Assembly: GCF_001021025.1 (NCBI RefSeq)
Contig: NZ_CP011541.1
Coordinates: forward strand, 186,001 to 250,000
Source: Corynebacterium epidermidicanis
Lineage (GTDB): Bacteria; Actinomycetota; Actinomycetes; Mycobacteriales; Mycobacteriaceae
Direction of reading: 5' to 3'
Length of the DNA stretch: 64,000 bases
Shown here: piece by piece, positions 43,607 through 54,600 of the stretch
Position numbering within the stretch: the stretch's first letter is position 1
How the letters are laid out: every line of letters begins with the position of its first letter
Notes under the pieces: model-generated
What the model was told of the DNA's origin: nothing
Databases searched by the model: none
The model's input: the letters and a program-made list of their open reading frames with translations, nothing else
Made by a program: the position numbers and the translations under genes

Positions 43607-44567
43607 GCGTTTTCAGTCGCCCCGCCAGCTGTTCATTTTGCTGATGGCGGTGGTTGTGATCGTTGGCGTCCGGCCATCGGATACTCTGGGTGCTTTCACT
43701 GCGAGCTTGCAGTACTCGACCAACACTGCGGGTTATGCTGCTGCGAAAGCCACGGTAACTTTGGTGCCGGCACCTACTCCGGGGACCTCGACTAGTCAGA
43801 CTCCAACCACCACGCCACCTAGTGTGTCGGGGGATGGCACCTGTGCGTCGTCGATAAGCGCTTCGGTGCGGGACCAGGGCATTTTCGCCTATGAGTTTGG
43901 TGGCGATCATAGTGGGGACCTGGTGAAAGACCGGTCGGCAAACCAGTTTGACGCCGTCAATCGTTTGGAGCGGGCGCGGTCGATTTACGCGTCGCCGTGT
44001 GCGGCGGAGAACCTGGCGGCGTTGAGCTTCGTGGCGGATAAGGCGATGGTCTACACGATGCAGCCGACGATTTTCAACGGTGGTAGTTTCGCGGTGGAGA
44101 CGTGGTTCCGGACAGATCATGGTGCCGGCACTTTGGTGGGTATGTACCCGGAGTCGCAGCCGACTGAGGCGCGCTTGTTGCCGTCGTTCAAGCTGGATGT
44201 CGTGCCGAAGACTGGCGGTTTGGTGTTTAGCACCTTGGCGGATACTCCGGGTGCGATCGAGTTTGACTCGGTGTCTACGAATCGAAGCGTGCGGGATGGC
44301 AAGTGGCACCACGTGGTGGCCATTCGCGATGAACTTACCAACGAGCTGCAGATTTATCTCGATGGCCAGTTGGAGGCGTCCGCCCCTGCGACGCACGAGA
44401 TGGTGGATCAGTTGGGCTACTTCCGTTTTGGTTGCGATAACATCCCGGATTGGCCGGAGTTGGGCAGCCAGTCACAGTGTTACGGTGGCGATATGGCCTG
44501 GGGTGCCGCTTATCGACGCGCGTTGACCCCAACCGAAATTAGCGAGCACGTCGAGGCTGCGCATTAA
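43599..44567 (+). CDS. Secreted LamG-domain protein with SipW-type signal
   Basis: 322 residues from the GTG at 43599, overlapping the signal peptidase stop by eight bases; earlier in-frame starts lie inside that gene. Signal peptide ends TLGAFTASLQYSTNTAG. A Thr/Pro linker follows, then a concanavalin/LamG-like domain (GGSFAVETWFRTDH, DGKWHHVVAIRDE, LQIYLDGQLEASAP), a sugar- or protein-binding fold. Probably surface exposed; joins the TasA-like protein in one system. Dense spacing suggests an operon. Confidence 0.78.
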   Translation: MLKRFQSPRQLFILLMAVVVIVGVRPSDTLGAFTASLQYSTNTAGYAAAKATVTLVPAPTPGTSTSQTPTTTPPSVSGDGTCASSISASVRDQGIFAYEFGGDHSGDLVKDRSANQFDAVNRLERARSIYASPCAAENLAALSFVADKAMVYTMQPTIFNGGSFAVETWFRTDHGAGTLVGMYPESQPTEARLLPSFKLDVVPKTGGLVFSTLADTPGAIEFDSVSTNRSVRDGKWHHVVAIRDELTNELQIYLDGQLEASAPATHEMVDQLGYFRFGCDNIPDWPELGSQSQCYGGDMAWGAAYRRALTPTEISEHVEAAH

Positions 44568-44587
44568 TAGCGGTAGTGTCTTTAGGT

Positions 44588-46927
44588 GTGGCTCTCTATC
44601 GCAAGTACCGTCCGGCGAGCTTTTCGGAAGTTGTCGGCCAAGAACAGGTAACTAAACCGCTGTCCGTCGCGTTGGACAGCGGCCGGATCAATCATGCGTA
44701 TCTGTTCTCGGGTCCCCGTGGTTGTGGCAAAACGTCCTCGGCTCGTATTCTGGCGCGCAGTCTTAACTGCGTCCAGGGGCCGACTTCGCAGCCGTGTGGC
44801 GTGTGTCCTTCGTGTGTGTCTTTGGCTCCTGGAGGCCCGGGCAATCTCGATGTCACGGAGTTGGATGCGGCCTCACATAACGGTGTTGATGAGATGCGTG
44901 AGCTGCGCGATCGGGCCTATTTCGCGCCGGCGGAGTCGCGCTACCGGGTGTTCATTATCGACGAAGCGCACATGATCTCCAACGCGGGCTTCAACGCGTT
45001 GCTGAAGATCGTGGAAGAGCCCCCAGAGCACCTGATTTTTATTTTTGCCACTACGGAACCGGACAAGTTGATCGGTACGATCCGTTCCCGCGTGCATCAT
45101 TACCCATTCCGGCTGCTCACCCCACCGGATATGCGCATGCTGTTGGAACGTACCTGCGCCGCCGAAGGCGTCCAAGTCGAGGATGCGGTGTATCCGCTGG
45201 TCATTAGGGCTGGTGGTGGCTCGCCCCGCGACTCACTTTCGATCCTCGACCAACTCCTCGCTGGTTCCGGCCCCGACGGCCTCACCTATGCCGAGGCCGT
45301 GCCACTACTCGGGGTGACCGACGCATCGCTTATCGACGCCGCGATTAATTCCTTCGCGGAGAAGAACCATGCCTCGTTGTTCACCTGCGTCGATGACGTG
45401 ATCAATGCAGGCCATGACCCGCGTCGTTTCGCCACGGATCTTTTGGACCGGCTGCGCGACCTGATGATCTTGCAGTCAGTACCTGATGCACTTTCGATGG
45501 GCTTGGTCGATGCCCCGGCGGATCACCATGAGGAACTGCAGCGCCAGGCCCGGCTATTCGATTCGCGGACCATTGCTGCGATGGCCGGCCAGCTCAATGA
45601 CCAAATCGAAGAACTGCGCGGGGCGACCTCGCCGCGCTTGCTGCTGGAGATCATGTGCGCGCGGATGATGTTGGTGGCAGCGGGACAATCGTCAGCTGCG
45701 CCAGGTGCTCAGGCCGTAGTTGTTGCTTCGGAGACGGATGCGCCCGCCCCAAGTGGTGCGCCGGGTTCCAGGCCACGCTACCAGCGGAAATCTACGGCCC
45801 AAGCAGCTCCGGCCCCCGCACCTGCAGCGCCGACACCAGCTACCGAGGCACCGTCGCGGCAGGTAGCGCCACCTCCTCCTCGCCCGGCGCAGGCGCCTGC
45901 TGAACAGCCACGTCCGGTAGAGGTGCAGCGGCCTGCCGAGACTGCTAGCCCGGCTGAGCCACCTCGTCCGGCCGAGCCTGTGCGCGAAGCGGAGCCAGCG
46001 CGTCCGGCTGTGCAGGAATCTCCGCAGGTAGCCGCTGAACCGCCAACTAACAGCGAAGATCCCGTGGCTGTCGTTCGCGCTCGCTGGGCAGAGATCCGCC
46101 GAGTGGTGGGCAAGACTAATCAGGTTGCCGAGATCATGCTTACCGAAGCTAGAGTGCTTGGCATCAATGGTGATGAGCTGGTGATCGGGCACAATACCGG
46201 TGCGCTCGCCGAGCGGTTGAATGCGACCGGAAATAATTCCTCGGTGGCCAGTGCCGTTGCTGAGGTGACCGGGCACAACTACTCGGTGCGGGTGATTGTC
46301 GGGACGAATCCGGCTGCGGCGGGTTTGAAAGGTGCGCCGAATGTGGCTCCGCGGGCGCAGTGGGATCCGCGCCGGGAGGCTCGTCGCCCAGAAGGGGAGC
46401 AGCGGGTATCAGGTGCTGCTGAGCCGGAACCTGAGCCGGAGCGAGCCCGAAAGCCGGATGCGCAGCCCTTGAACCGGCCGACGCGTGCCGAGGTGCAGCA
46501 GCCGTCAGCGGGAGGGTGGGGCAAGCCTGCCCCTATCGGTGGGCAGGTACCGCCTCAACCAGCCCCGGAGAAGGCGGAGCAGGTTCCTGCACAGGTCCCG
46601 GAAGAGCAGCCAACGCCCCAACCGGAGGCGATCCCGAGGTGGAAGCAAGCAGCGGAACGTGGCCGGGCTGCGCGTGAGCAGCAGCAAGCGCACACATTCG
46701 GCGACGGTGTGCCGTTGCCTCCCGAACCGGACGATGAGGATCCGGGCGATGTCGAGGATGGTTATTCGCCGGGAGTGCCGGAGCAGGTGGCGTCGATAAG
46801 CGAGCGCGATGAGGAAGAGGAGATGATCCAGGAGGCGGCGAAGGAGCCGGCGAATTATGATCGTCGGGACGCGCGGACCATCGCGATGGAGATGTTGCAG
46901 TCGGAGTTGGGCGCGCGGCAGTTGTAG
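44588..46927 (+). CDS. dnaX: DNA polymerase III subunits gamma/tau DnaX
   Basis: 779 residues from GTG 44588 (MALYRKYRPASFSEVVGQEQ); GTG 44576 is in frame but adds an unlikely leader. AAA+ clamp loader with Walker A GPRGCGKTSSARIL, a Cys4 zinc module (LNCVQGP...CGVCPSC), DEAHMISNAGFNALLK Walker B and sensor 1 TTEPDKL. A long Pro/Ala/Glu-rich linker (about 400-500) precedes a folded tau domain (about 505-590, with DELVIGHNTGALAERLN). Loads the sliding clamp in replication. Confidence 0.95.
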   Translation: MALYRKYRPASFSEVVGQEQVTKPLSVALDSGRINHAYLFSGPRGCGKTSSARILARSLNCVQGPTSQPCGVCPSCVSLAPGGPGNLDVTELDAASHNGVDEMRELRDRAYFAPAESRYRVFIIDEAHMISNAGFNALLKIVEEPPEHLIFIFATTEPDKLIGTIRSRVHHYPFRLLTPPDMRMLLERTCAAEGVQVEDAVYPLVIRAGGGSPRDSLSILDQLLAGSGPDGLTYAEAVPLLGVTDASLIDAAINSFAEKNHASLFTCVDDVINAGHDPRRFATDLLDRLRDLMILQSVPDALSMGLVDAPADHHEELQRQARLFDSRTIAAMAGQLNDQIEELRGATSPRLLLEIMCARMMLVAAGQSSAAPGAQAVVVASETDAPAPSGAPGSRPRYQRKSTAQAAPAPAPAAPTPATEAPSRQVAPPPPRPAQAPAEQPRPVEVQRPAETASPAEPPRPAEPVREAEPARPAVQESPQVAAEPPTNSEDPVAVVRARWAEIRRVVGKTNQVAEIMLTEARVLGINGDELVIGHNTGALAERLNATGNNSSVASAVAEVTGHNYSVRVIVGTNPAAAGLKGAPNVAPRAQWDPRREARRPEGEQRVSGAAEPEPEPERARKPDAQPLNRPTRAEVQQPSAGGWGKPAPIGGQVPPQPAPEKAEQVPAQVPEEQPTPQPEAIPRWKQAAERGRAAREQQQAHTFGDGVPLPPEPDDEDPGDVEDGYSPGVPEQVASISERDEEEEMIQEAAKEPANYDRRDARTIAMEMLQSELGARQL

Positions 46928-46978
46928 TCGCTAAACTGGTTCGAAGCAATTAATCAACGAAGTAGAGGAAGGCCGAAA

Positions 46979-47305
46979 ATGTCTCAGCCAGATATGTCCC
47001 AGCTCATCGCCCAGGCGCAGCAGATGCAGGCTCAGTTGCAGCAGGCTCAGCAGGAGCTCATCGCTACCACGGTTGTGGGTCAGGCTGGTGGCGGTCTGGT
47101 GAAGGTGACTCTGCAGGGCTCTGGCGACGTTACCGGCGTGGAGATCGACCCGAAGGTCGTTGATCCGGAAGACGTAGAGACCCTCCAGGACCTGGTCCAG
47201 GGAGCGTTCCTGGATGCGCACGCGCAGATCGGCAAGGTTGCGGAAGAGAAGATGGGGCCGCTGTCTCAGGGCATGGGACCTGATATGGGTGGCCTGTTCG
47301 GCTAA
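46979..47305 (+). CDS. YbaB/EbfC family DNA-binding protein
   Basis: 108 residues: helical coiled start ([23 protein letters not shown]), the strand [22 protein letters not shown], and a Gly/Met-rich tail. A nucleoid-associated family usually encoded between dnaX and recR, as here. AGGAAGG upstream is the ribosome-binding site. Confidence 0.94.
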   Translation: MSQPDMSQLIAQAQQMQAQLQQAQQELIATTVVGQAGGGLVKVTLQGSGDVTGVEIDPKVVDPEDVETLQDLVQGAFLDAHAQIGKVAEEKMGPLSQGMGPDMGGLFG

Positions 47306-47403
47306 GCCCGCGCTTTTCGACGCCCGCCGGTGCCTCTTCGTGGGGCGCGGCGGGCACTTTTGTATGCTTAGGGCTTGGGCTGGGCGCGGACAAGGAGCAC
47401 ACA

Positions 47404-48030
47404 ATGTTTGAAGGACCATTGCAGGACCTTATCGACGAACTGTCGCGCCTACCCGGAGTCGGGCCGAAGAGCGCGCAACGGATCGCCTTCCACCTGCTCA
47501 ATGTCGAGCCGGAAGATGTAGCCAGGCTCCAATCCGCGCTGGCGCGGGTGCAGGAAGGCGTGACGTTTTGTCGCATCTGCTGCAACATTTCCCGCGACGA
47601 GGTGTGCCGAGTGTGTGCAGACTCGGGCCGGGACAAATCACTCATCTGCGTCGTTGAGGAACCCAAAGACATCCAGGTTATCGAGCGGACAGGGGAATAT
47701 CGGGGACGCTACCACGTGCTTGGGGGAGCCCTGGATCCGCTAGCCAACATTGGACCGAAAGATCTGCACGTTACCGAATTGCTGCAGCGCATCGCGGGCG
47801 TGCTACCCGACGTCGAAGGGGGCGAAGCGCCCGACATTACGGAAGTAATCCTGGCCACCGACCCAAACACCGAAGGTGAAGCCACCGCCTCCTATTTGGC
47901 ACGCTTGCTGCGTGATTTCCCATCGCTAACGGTGTCGCGTCTGGCCTCCGGCATGCCACTGGGTGGCGACTTGGAATTCGTGGATGAGCTCACGTTGTCT
48001 CGGGCGTTGAGTGGGCGGTTGAGGTTGTAG
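47404..48030 (+). CDS. recR: Recombination protein RecR
   Basis: 208 residues. Helix-hairpin-helix ([20 protein letters not shown]), Cys4 zinc finger ([16 protein letters not shown]), Toprim ([35 protein letters not shown]), C-terminal [20 protein letters not shown]. Loads RecA with RecFO. Confidence 0.96.
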   Translation: MFEGPLQDLIDELSRLPGVGPKSAQRIAFHLLNVEPEDVARLQSALARVQEGVTFCRICCNISRDEVCRVCADSGRDKSLICVVEEPKDIQVIERTGEYRGRYHVLGGALDPLANIGPKDLHVTELLQRIAGVLPDVEGGEAPDITEVILATDPNTEGEATASYLARLLRDFPSLTVSRLASGMPLGGDLEFVDELTLSRALSGRLRL

Positions 48031-48060
48031 GGCGGAAGCAATTCTGGGTACAGCTGTGGT

Positions 48061-48537
48061 TCACCACGCTTTGTCATTGTTTCGCCGGGGTTCTAAGTTT
48101 CCGGGTGCGGGGTTGCTGAAGTGCCACAAGTAGATTGTGATCAGCGGGTGTGTAGGGCTATTCAAGCTGGCTATTCCACCATTTGGGTTATAGCCCCCAT
48201 AGTTTGGGTTCCTCATCAAGTCGACGTGTGGTTCTAGAGAGCTTCCTTCAATACTGGTGCATTTGATGGTAATCAGCGGTTTGTGTCCGAAGTAAGTATT
48301 CGATCGAGTCAAACCAAAGCGGGAGACGCAGGTTAGGCCGACTTTTCGACTAGTTGTTCTGCTCTGCGACGTGGATAGCTTACAGGTCGTAGTAGCAGAG
48401 CTAACTGAACCATCGGGGCACCTACTTCTATTACAATTTGGTAAAAGAATTCGGAAGACTGAACCTATGCCCAGGTGAAGAGCGGGACACTGCAGGGCAT
48501 TTGTAGAGAATATGGGCGAAAACTTAACTTTCCGCAT
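48061..48537 (-). CDS. Doubtful small Cys-containing protein
   Basis: 158 codons from an ATG at 48537 with AAAGG near it. Low GC for this region. Several cysteines (RCPDGS, TTCKLS, LTCVSR, IKCTS) and a tail rich in Asn/Pro/Gly. It may be a real secreted or surface protein, or chance. I see no family. It covers most of the 580-base interval before the giant surface protein gene. Confidence 0.3.
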   Translation of the reverse strand: MRKVKFSPIFSTNALQCPALHLGIGSVFRILLPNCNRSRCPDGSVSSATTTCKLSTSQSRTTSRKVGLTCVSRFGLTRSNTYFGHKPLITIKCTSIEGSSLEPHVDLMRNPNYGGYNPNGGIASLNSPTHPLITIYLWHFSNPAPGNLEPRRNNDKAW

Positions 48538-48609
48538 GGAACCTTTCGCGAACTGCAAGGCAACCTGATGAAAAGCTAAATAAGTGTGGTAGTTTAGGGA
48601 GTGTTATGT

Positions 48610-51600
48610 GTGAACCGGCATCTCTCCGTCTTGATGTCCGGTTCTGAACTACCTATGGCAATTGGAGAAACCGTGCCCATACAAACCTTTGCCTCAGATC
48701 GAAGGCCAAACTTTATAGTGAGAACCACACTTTCCGTATTAGCTACTTGCGCGCTTCTCTTAGGTGCAGTGGCAATTCCGATTGGTGGAGATGATTCTCG
48801 AACAAGCTTCCTGCCGACGGCAGAAGCGCAGACTGCAAGCTTGCTTGCGAACGTAACGCAAAATGCTTCTGGTCAATGGACCGCGAACTTCTTCCTAAAT
48901 AGCGGATCGAATACTTTCAATCAGATCCGGCTGACGGTACCTGCGCAAGCGAACCAGTTTCCTGCAAGCGCCACCTACTCCTACACAACTGCTTCTCAGG
49001 GTTCTGGCCAGGTGACCGGAACCTCCGATGATGGAACGACATTGGTCCTGCAATTTCCGCAGGAAATAACAGTTACAGGTATAGAGCAAAGATTACAGGT
49101 TACATTGCAGGCGACCCCTGGTACCATGCCTACCGGCGCGGGAACCTCCGGAAACAGCAATGTTACTGTTACCACCGCGATTGTCAGTCCAATTGACCCT
49201 AACAAAACACCTTCTGGCGGGTCTGATCCTGTTTTGAACATCACTCCCGACCAGTGTTTAGCGTCGGTCTCGACAACTTCCGGTGCGAGTGTATGGGTTG
49301 CTAAGAGTGATCCTAGTGGTTCCGAGCGTGATCATACCCAGCTCTTTCGTCAAGACTGGGGAAATCCCGAGTTTATCCCGGTCGGTGATGTGACTAACTG
49401 GGTCTATAATTCGATTGCCTATAATTCTAAAGACGGCTACATTTATGCGATCTCCCAAAATCGCCCTTATGCTGGTGGAAACAATGAACCGGCCTATCCT
49501 ATGGGCCATTTGCTAAGGATTAGCCCGGTCGATGGCACCATTGCTGATTTGGGGCAGATTGATCCCGCTGTAGTCGCTTCAATCGATATCAGCTCGGGAA
49601 TGACAAACGGTACCTTTGATCTCAACGGTGATTATATCTTCGCCAACAACTCGTCAGGGGGTACTAATGCTATTTACAAGATTTCATTCGGCGCCGACGG
49701 GAAATCTCCACAACTGACGGCTTCTGGCGCATATTTCGCTGTTACAAACGTAGGTAAGGTTGCGGATAAGCCAACGAGTGCGAATGACTGGGCAACCGTT
49801 GGTTTTGACTCAACGCCGTACGTTTGGTCATTGACTACGACTGCTCCCAACCACAGAGGTATTCCAACTCTCTATCGGATGAACACCTCTACGGGCGAAG
49901 TGAAGACATTTGAAGTTCCTAATCTTAAGACCGCTTCGGGAGTTGGCTTTCAAACCTCTGGCGTGTATGGCACGGCATGGACTTATGGAAACGGCAACCT
50001 CGGGTTCGGTCATAATGCTGGAGGGTTTGCCTATCAGATTAAGGTGACCAATCCCGACTCGGATAATCCTGGGTTTGAGTTGGTTTCGGTCACGCAGGCC
50101 CCGACTCAATATAATAATGACGCGACATCAAACGCGTATGCCATTAATGAGTTGGTGAAAAAGACGGCTGAGCTTTCCATCAAAAAAGAACTCATTACCG
50201 CTCCTGATGGACAGGTTGCCTGGCGGGTGACGGTGTCCAATGATTCGGATTGTCCAGTTACCGGTTTTACGGTGTCTGACTTAGTTCCAACAGCTGCCTA
50301 CGAGCCGGGTTCGGTAACGCTGAAGACTGAAACTTCTGGGTGGGATGTTGTAAATGTCATACCAGCTACGGATAAGACCAATGTCACTATCACGCATGGA
50401 AGTCTCGCCGGAGGTAAAACCGCATCATTTGTTTTGACGGCTACCCCAACGCAAAGTACTGAGTGTGTAGAGAACACCGCAAGCCTCGTTAGTAATGAGA
50501 AAGAATCAGATCTGACTAACAACATTTCCAGTGATGAGAAGTGTCTTCCGCGTTTTGCCGTAAAGAAGGAAACTGTAGATTCAGAGCTTGCACTCGCGCG
50601 CGGTGCCACAACGGTTGTTACGCACTACACCGTCACTGTCACTAATACTGGAAAGGTGGATGCCACTTCAGCTCAGGTTATCGACGTTCCTCAAACTCCT
50701 CCGGGCTTTACGATTGATTCTGTAAAGGTTGATGGAAATCCTGTCGTCGCACCATACGTGGTTACTGCTGGTGATCAGCTTGCAGTAGGTGCTTCTAAAG
50801 AACATGTAGTCGAGGTGACCTTTAAGGTTGATCAGACGCAGATCACCGATTGGGCTTCCCTCGGGACTTGTGATGCTGCTAATGGTGCCGGGGATCCATC
50901 AAAGGGCCTGTACAACCTTGTGACAATGGACGGCGATACCGATGGTGTTGAAAACAATGATGCTTGTATCCCTGTCGTGAAGGATCCTGCGTTTGAGGTT
51001 GTTAAGGTTGCGGATGCTGCGGCTGCTGTGCAGCAGGCGGATGGTTCGTTTGATGCGTCGTACGCGGTGACGGTTAATAACACCGGTGGTGTTGATGGCA
51101 CGTTCGGTAAGTTGACGGATGCTCCGCGGGTTGTTCCTGGTTACACGATTGCTGAGGTCAAGGTTGACGGCACGGTTGTGACTGCGGATGATAATGGTGC
51201 TTACCTTGTTTCTAAGGGTGAGGCGTTGGCTAAGGGCGCTAATAAGGCGTTCAAGGTTGTGGTGACTTACACCAAGAATGCTGATGCGACGGATCAGCAA
51301 CTTGCTGATGCTGCGAAGTGTGAGCCGGTTGATGGTACGAATCCTGCGTCGCCTACTGGTGCGTACAATGCTGTGACTTTGGTGGGTGAGGACCCTGCCA
51401 AGGTTTCTGATAATGATGCGTGTGTGACGATCCCTACACCTGGCACACCTGCTGCCTCGATCGTGAAGAAGATTAACGGCCAGGACGCCAACAATGTAGC
51501 CGTCGAGGTGCCTGTCGGCTCTGACATGGTGGTCACTTTCGAGGTGACAAATACGGGCGACGCTCCACTTTCTCCTGTCACTGTGACGGATAACGTGCTC

Positions 51601-54600
51601 CCTACGAACATGATTGTCCCCCCTAACCAGAAGTTGAAGACTGATGGTTCCTGGGCTCAATGGGATAACATCCTATTGCCTGGTGAGTTTGCGGTGTTCA
51701 CCGCTACCTGGAAGGCTCCGGCTGCAGGTACACAGCATGTCAACGTAGGTACTGCACATGTGACGGTACCTCCGACCACGGTACCTGCGACGACGGTTCC
51801 GGGAACGACCCGTCCTGAAATCCCGGTTCCGGGTACGACTGTTCCAGGTTCGACGGTTCCGGGTACGACGGACGCAACTACCACATTCCCAGGCACCACT
51901 GTGCCGCCGATTACGGTTCCACCGACCACTGTTCCAGCGACGACGATTCCGGGTACCACCAAGCCGGAAATCGTCATCACCTCAACGACGTTGACCCCGA
52001 CGGATCCTGCGACGGCTACGGTCACGACCACGCCGGTTGAGCCTGGTGTTCCTGGTTTCAGCATTGTGAAGAAGATCAATGGTTTTGACGCGGATACTGT
52101 GGATGCGGCTGCGGTTGTTGCTGTGGGTTCGGATATGAATGTCACGTTTGAGGTGACGAACACGGGTACTACGGTTCTTCGTGGTGTCACTGTGACGGAT
52201 GACAAGATTGCGGCTGATCAGATTAAGTGTGATGACGACAATGTTGTTGATGTGTTGATGCCGGGCGCGTTGGTGACGTGTTCTGCGACGTTTAAGGCGC
52301 CGGCTGCTGCTGGTGGTTCGCATGTGAATGTGGGTACTGCGGCTGTGACGGTTCCTCCGACGACGGTTCCAGGTACGACTGATCCGGGGACGACTGTTCC
52401 TGGTACGACGGATGCGACGACGACGGTTCCGGGTACGACGCGTCCTGGTACGACTGTTCCTGAGTCGACTGTCCCTGCGACGGTTGTGACGACGACGAAC
52501 CCTGCTAATGCTGTGGTTCCGAAGGTTGAGATTAAGAAGTACGTCAAGGATGCTGCTGGTCAGTGGGCGGATGCTAATGATGTTCCTGCTGCTGTTGCTG
52601 GTGAGAAGATGGACTTTAAGTTTGTGGTGACGAACTCTGGTCAGAAGGATCTGACGAATGTCACTGTTACGGACGATAAGGTTGCTTCTGGTCTGATTCA
52701 GTGTGCGCCGGATAATACGAATGTTGTTCCGTTGGTGAAGGCTGGGGAGTCTGTTGACTGCTTTGCTACTGCTGCGGTTGATGTTCCTGCTCCGGGTGCA
52801 ACGCACGTGAATGTGGGTACGGTTGCTGGTGAGGTTCCGCCGACGACGATTCCGGGTACGACTGTTTCGGAGTCGACGATTCCGGGTACGACGCTTCCTG
52901 GTACGACGGTTCCTGGTACGACGGATGCGACGACGACGGTTCCGGGTACGACCTACCCTGAGACGACGGTTCCTGCGACGACGGTTCCGGGTACGACTAA
53001 TCCTGGTACTTCGGTTCCGGGTACGACGTTGAAGACGACGGATCCTGCGACGGCTACGGTCACGACCACGCCGGTTGAGCCTGGTGTTCCTGGTTTCAGC
53101 ATTGTGAAGAAGATCAATGGTTTTGACGCGGATACTGTGGATGCGGCTGCGGTTGTTGCTGTGGGTTCGGATATGAATGTCACGTTTGAGGTGACGAACA
53201 CGGGTACTACGGTTCTTCGTGGTGTCACTGTGACGGATGACAAGATTGCGGCTGATCAGATTAAGTGTGATGACGACAATGTTGTTGATGTGTTGATGCC
53301 GGGCGCGTTGGTGACGTGTTCTGCGACGTTTAAGGCGCCGGCTGCTGCTGGTGGTTCGCATGTGAATGTGGGTACTGCGGCTGTGACGGTTCCTCCGACG
53401 ACGGTTCCAGGTACGACTGATCCGGGGACGACTGTTCCTGGTACGACGGATGCGACGACGACGGTTCCGGGTACGACGCGTCCTGGTACGACTGTTCCTG
53501 AGTCGACTGTCCCTGCGACGGTTGTGACGACGACGAACCCTGCTAATGCTGTGGTTCCGAAGGTTGAGATTAAGAAGTACGTCAAGGATGCTGCTGGTCA
53601 GTGGGCGGATGCTAATGATGTTCCTGCTGCTGTTGCTGGTGAGAAGATGGACTTTAAGTTTGTGGTGACGAACTCTGGTCAGAAGGATCTGACGAATGTC
53701 ACTGTTACGGACGATAAGGTTGCTTCTGGTCTGATTCAGTGTGCGCCGGATAATACGAATGTTGTTCCGTTGGTGAAGGCTGGGGAGTCTGTTGACTGCT
53801 TTGCTACTGCTGCGGTTGATGTTCCTGCTCCGGGTGCAACGCACGTGAATGTGGGTACGGTTGCTGGTGAGGTTCCGCCGACGACGATTCCGGGTACGAC
53901 TGTTTCGGAGTCGACGATTCCGGGTACGACGCTTCCTGGTACGACGGTTCCTGGTACGACGGATGCGACGACGACGGTTCCGGGTACGACCTACCCTGAG
54001 ACGACGGTTCCTGCGACGACGGTTCCGGGTACGACTAATCCTGGTACTTCGGTTCCGGGTACGACGTTGAAGACGACGGATCCTGCGACGGCTACGGTCA
54101 CGACCACGACTGAGGTTCCGGCTCCTGCTGTTGAGATTAAGAAGTATGTGTTGGACGCGTCTGGTGCGTGGGCTGACGCTAATGATGTTGCGGCGGGTGT
54201 TGCTGGTGACGCGATGGACTTTAAGTTCACGGTTACTAATACCGGTGGTGTGGATTTGAAGGATGTTGTTGTCACGGACGATAAGGTAGCTGCTGAGTAC
54301 ATTGTGTGTAACGGTTCCACCAATAATGTTGTTGGTGAGCTGAAGCAGAAGCAGGTTGTGGATTGCTTTGCTAAGCAGGTACTGAAGGTTCCTGCGGTGG
54401 GTGAGACGCACGTGAATGTGGGTACGGTTGAGGTGACGGTTCCGCCGACGACTGTTCCTGGTACGACTGTTCCTGGCTCTACGGTTCCGGGTACGACTGG
54501 TCCGTCGACGACGGTTCCGGGTTCTACGGTTCCGCCGACGACTGTTCCGGGTACGACTGTTCCTGGTACGACGTTGAAGACGACCGATCCTGCGACGGCT

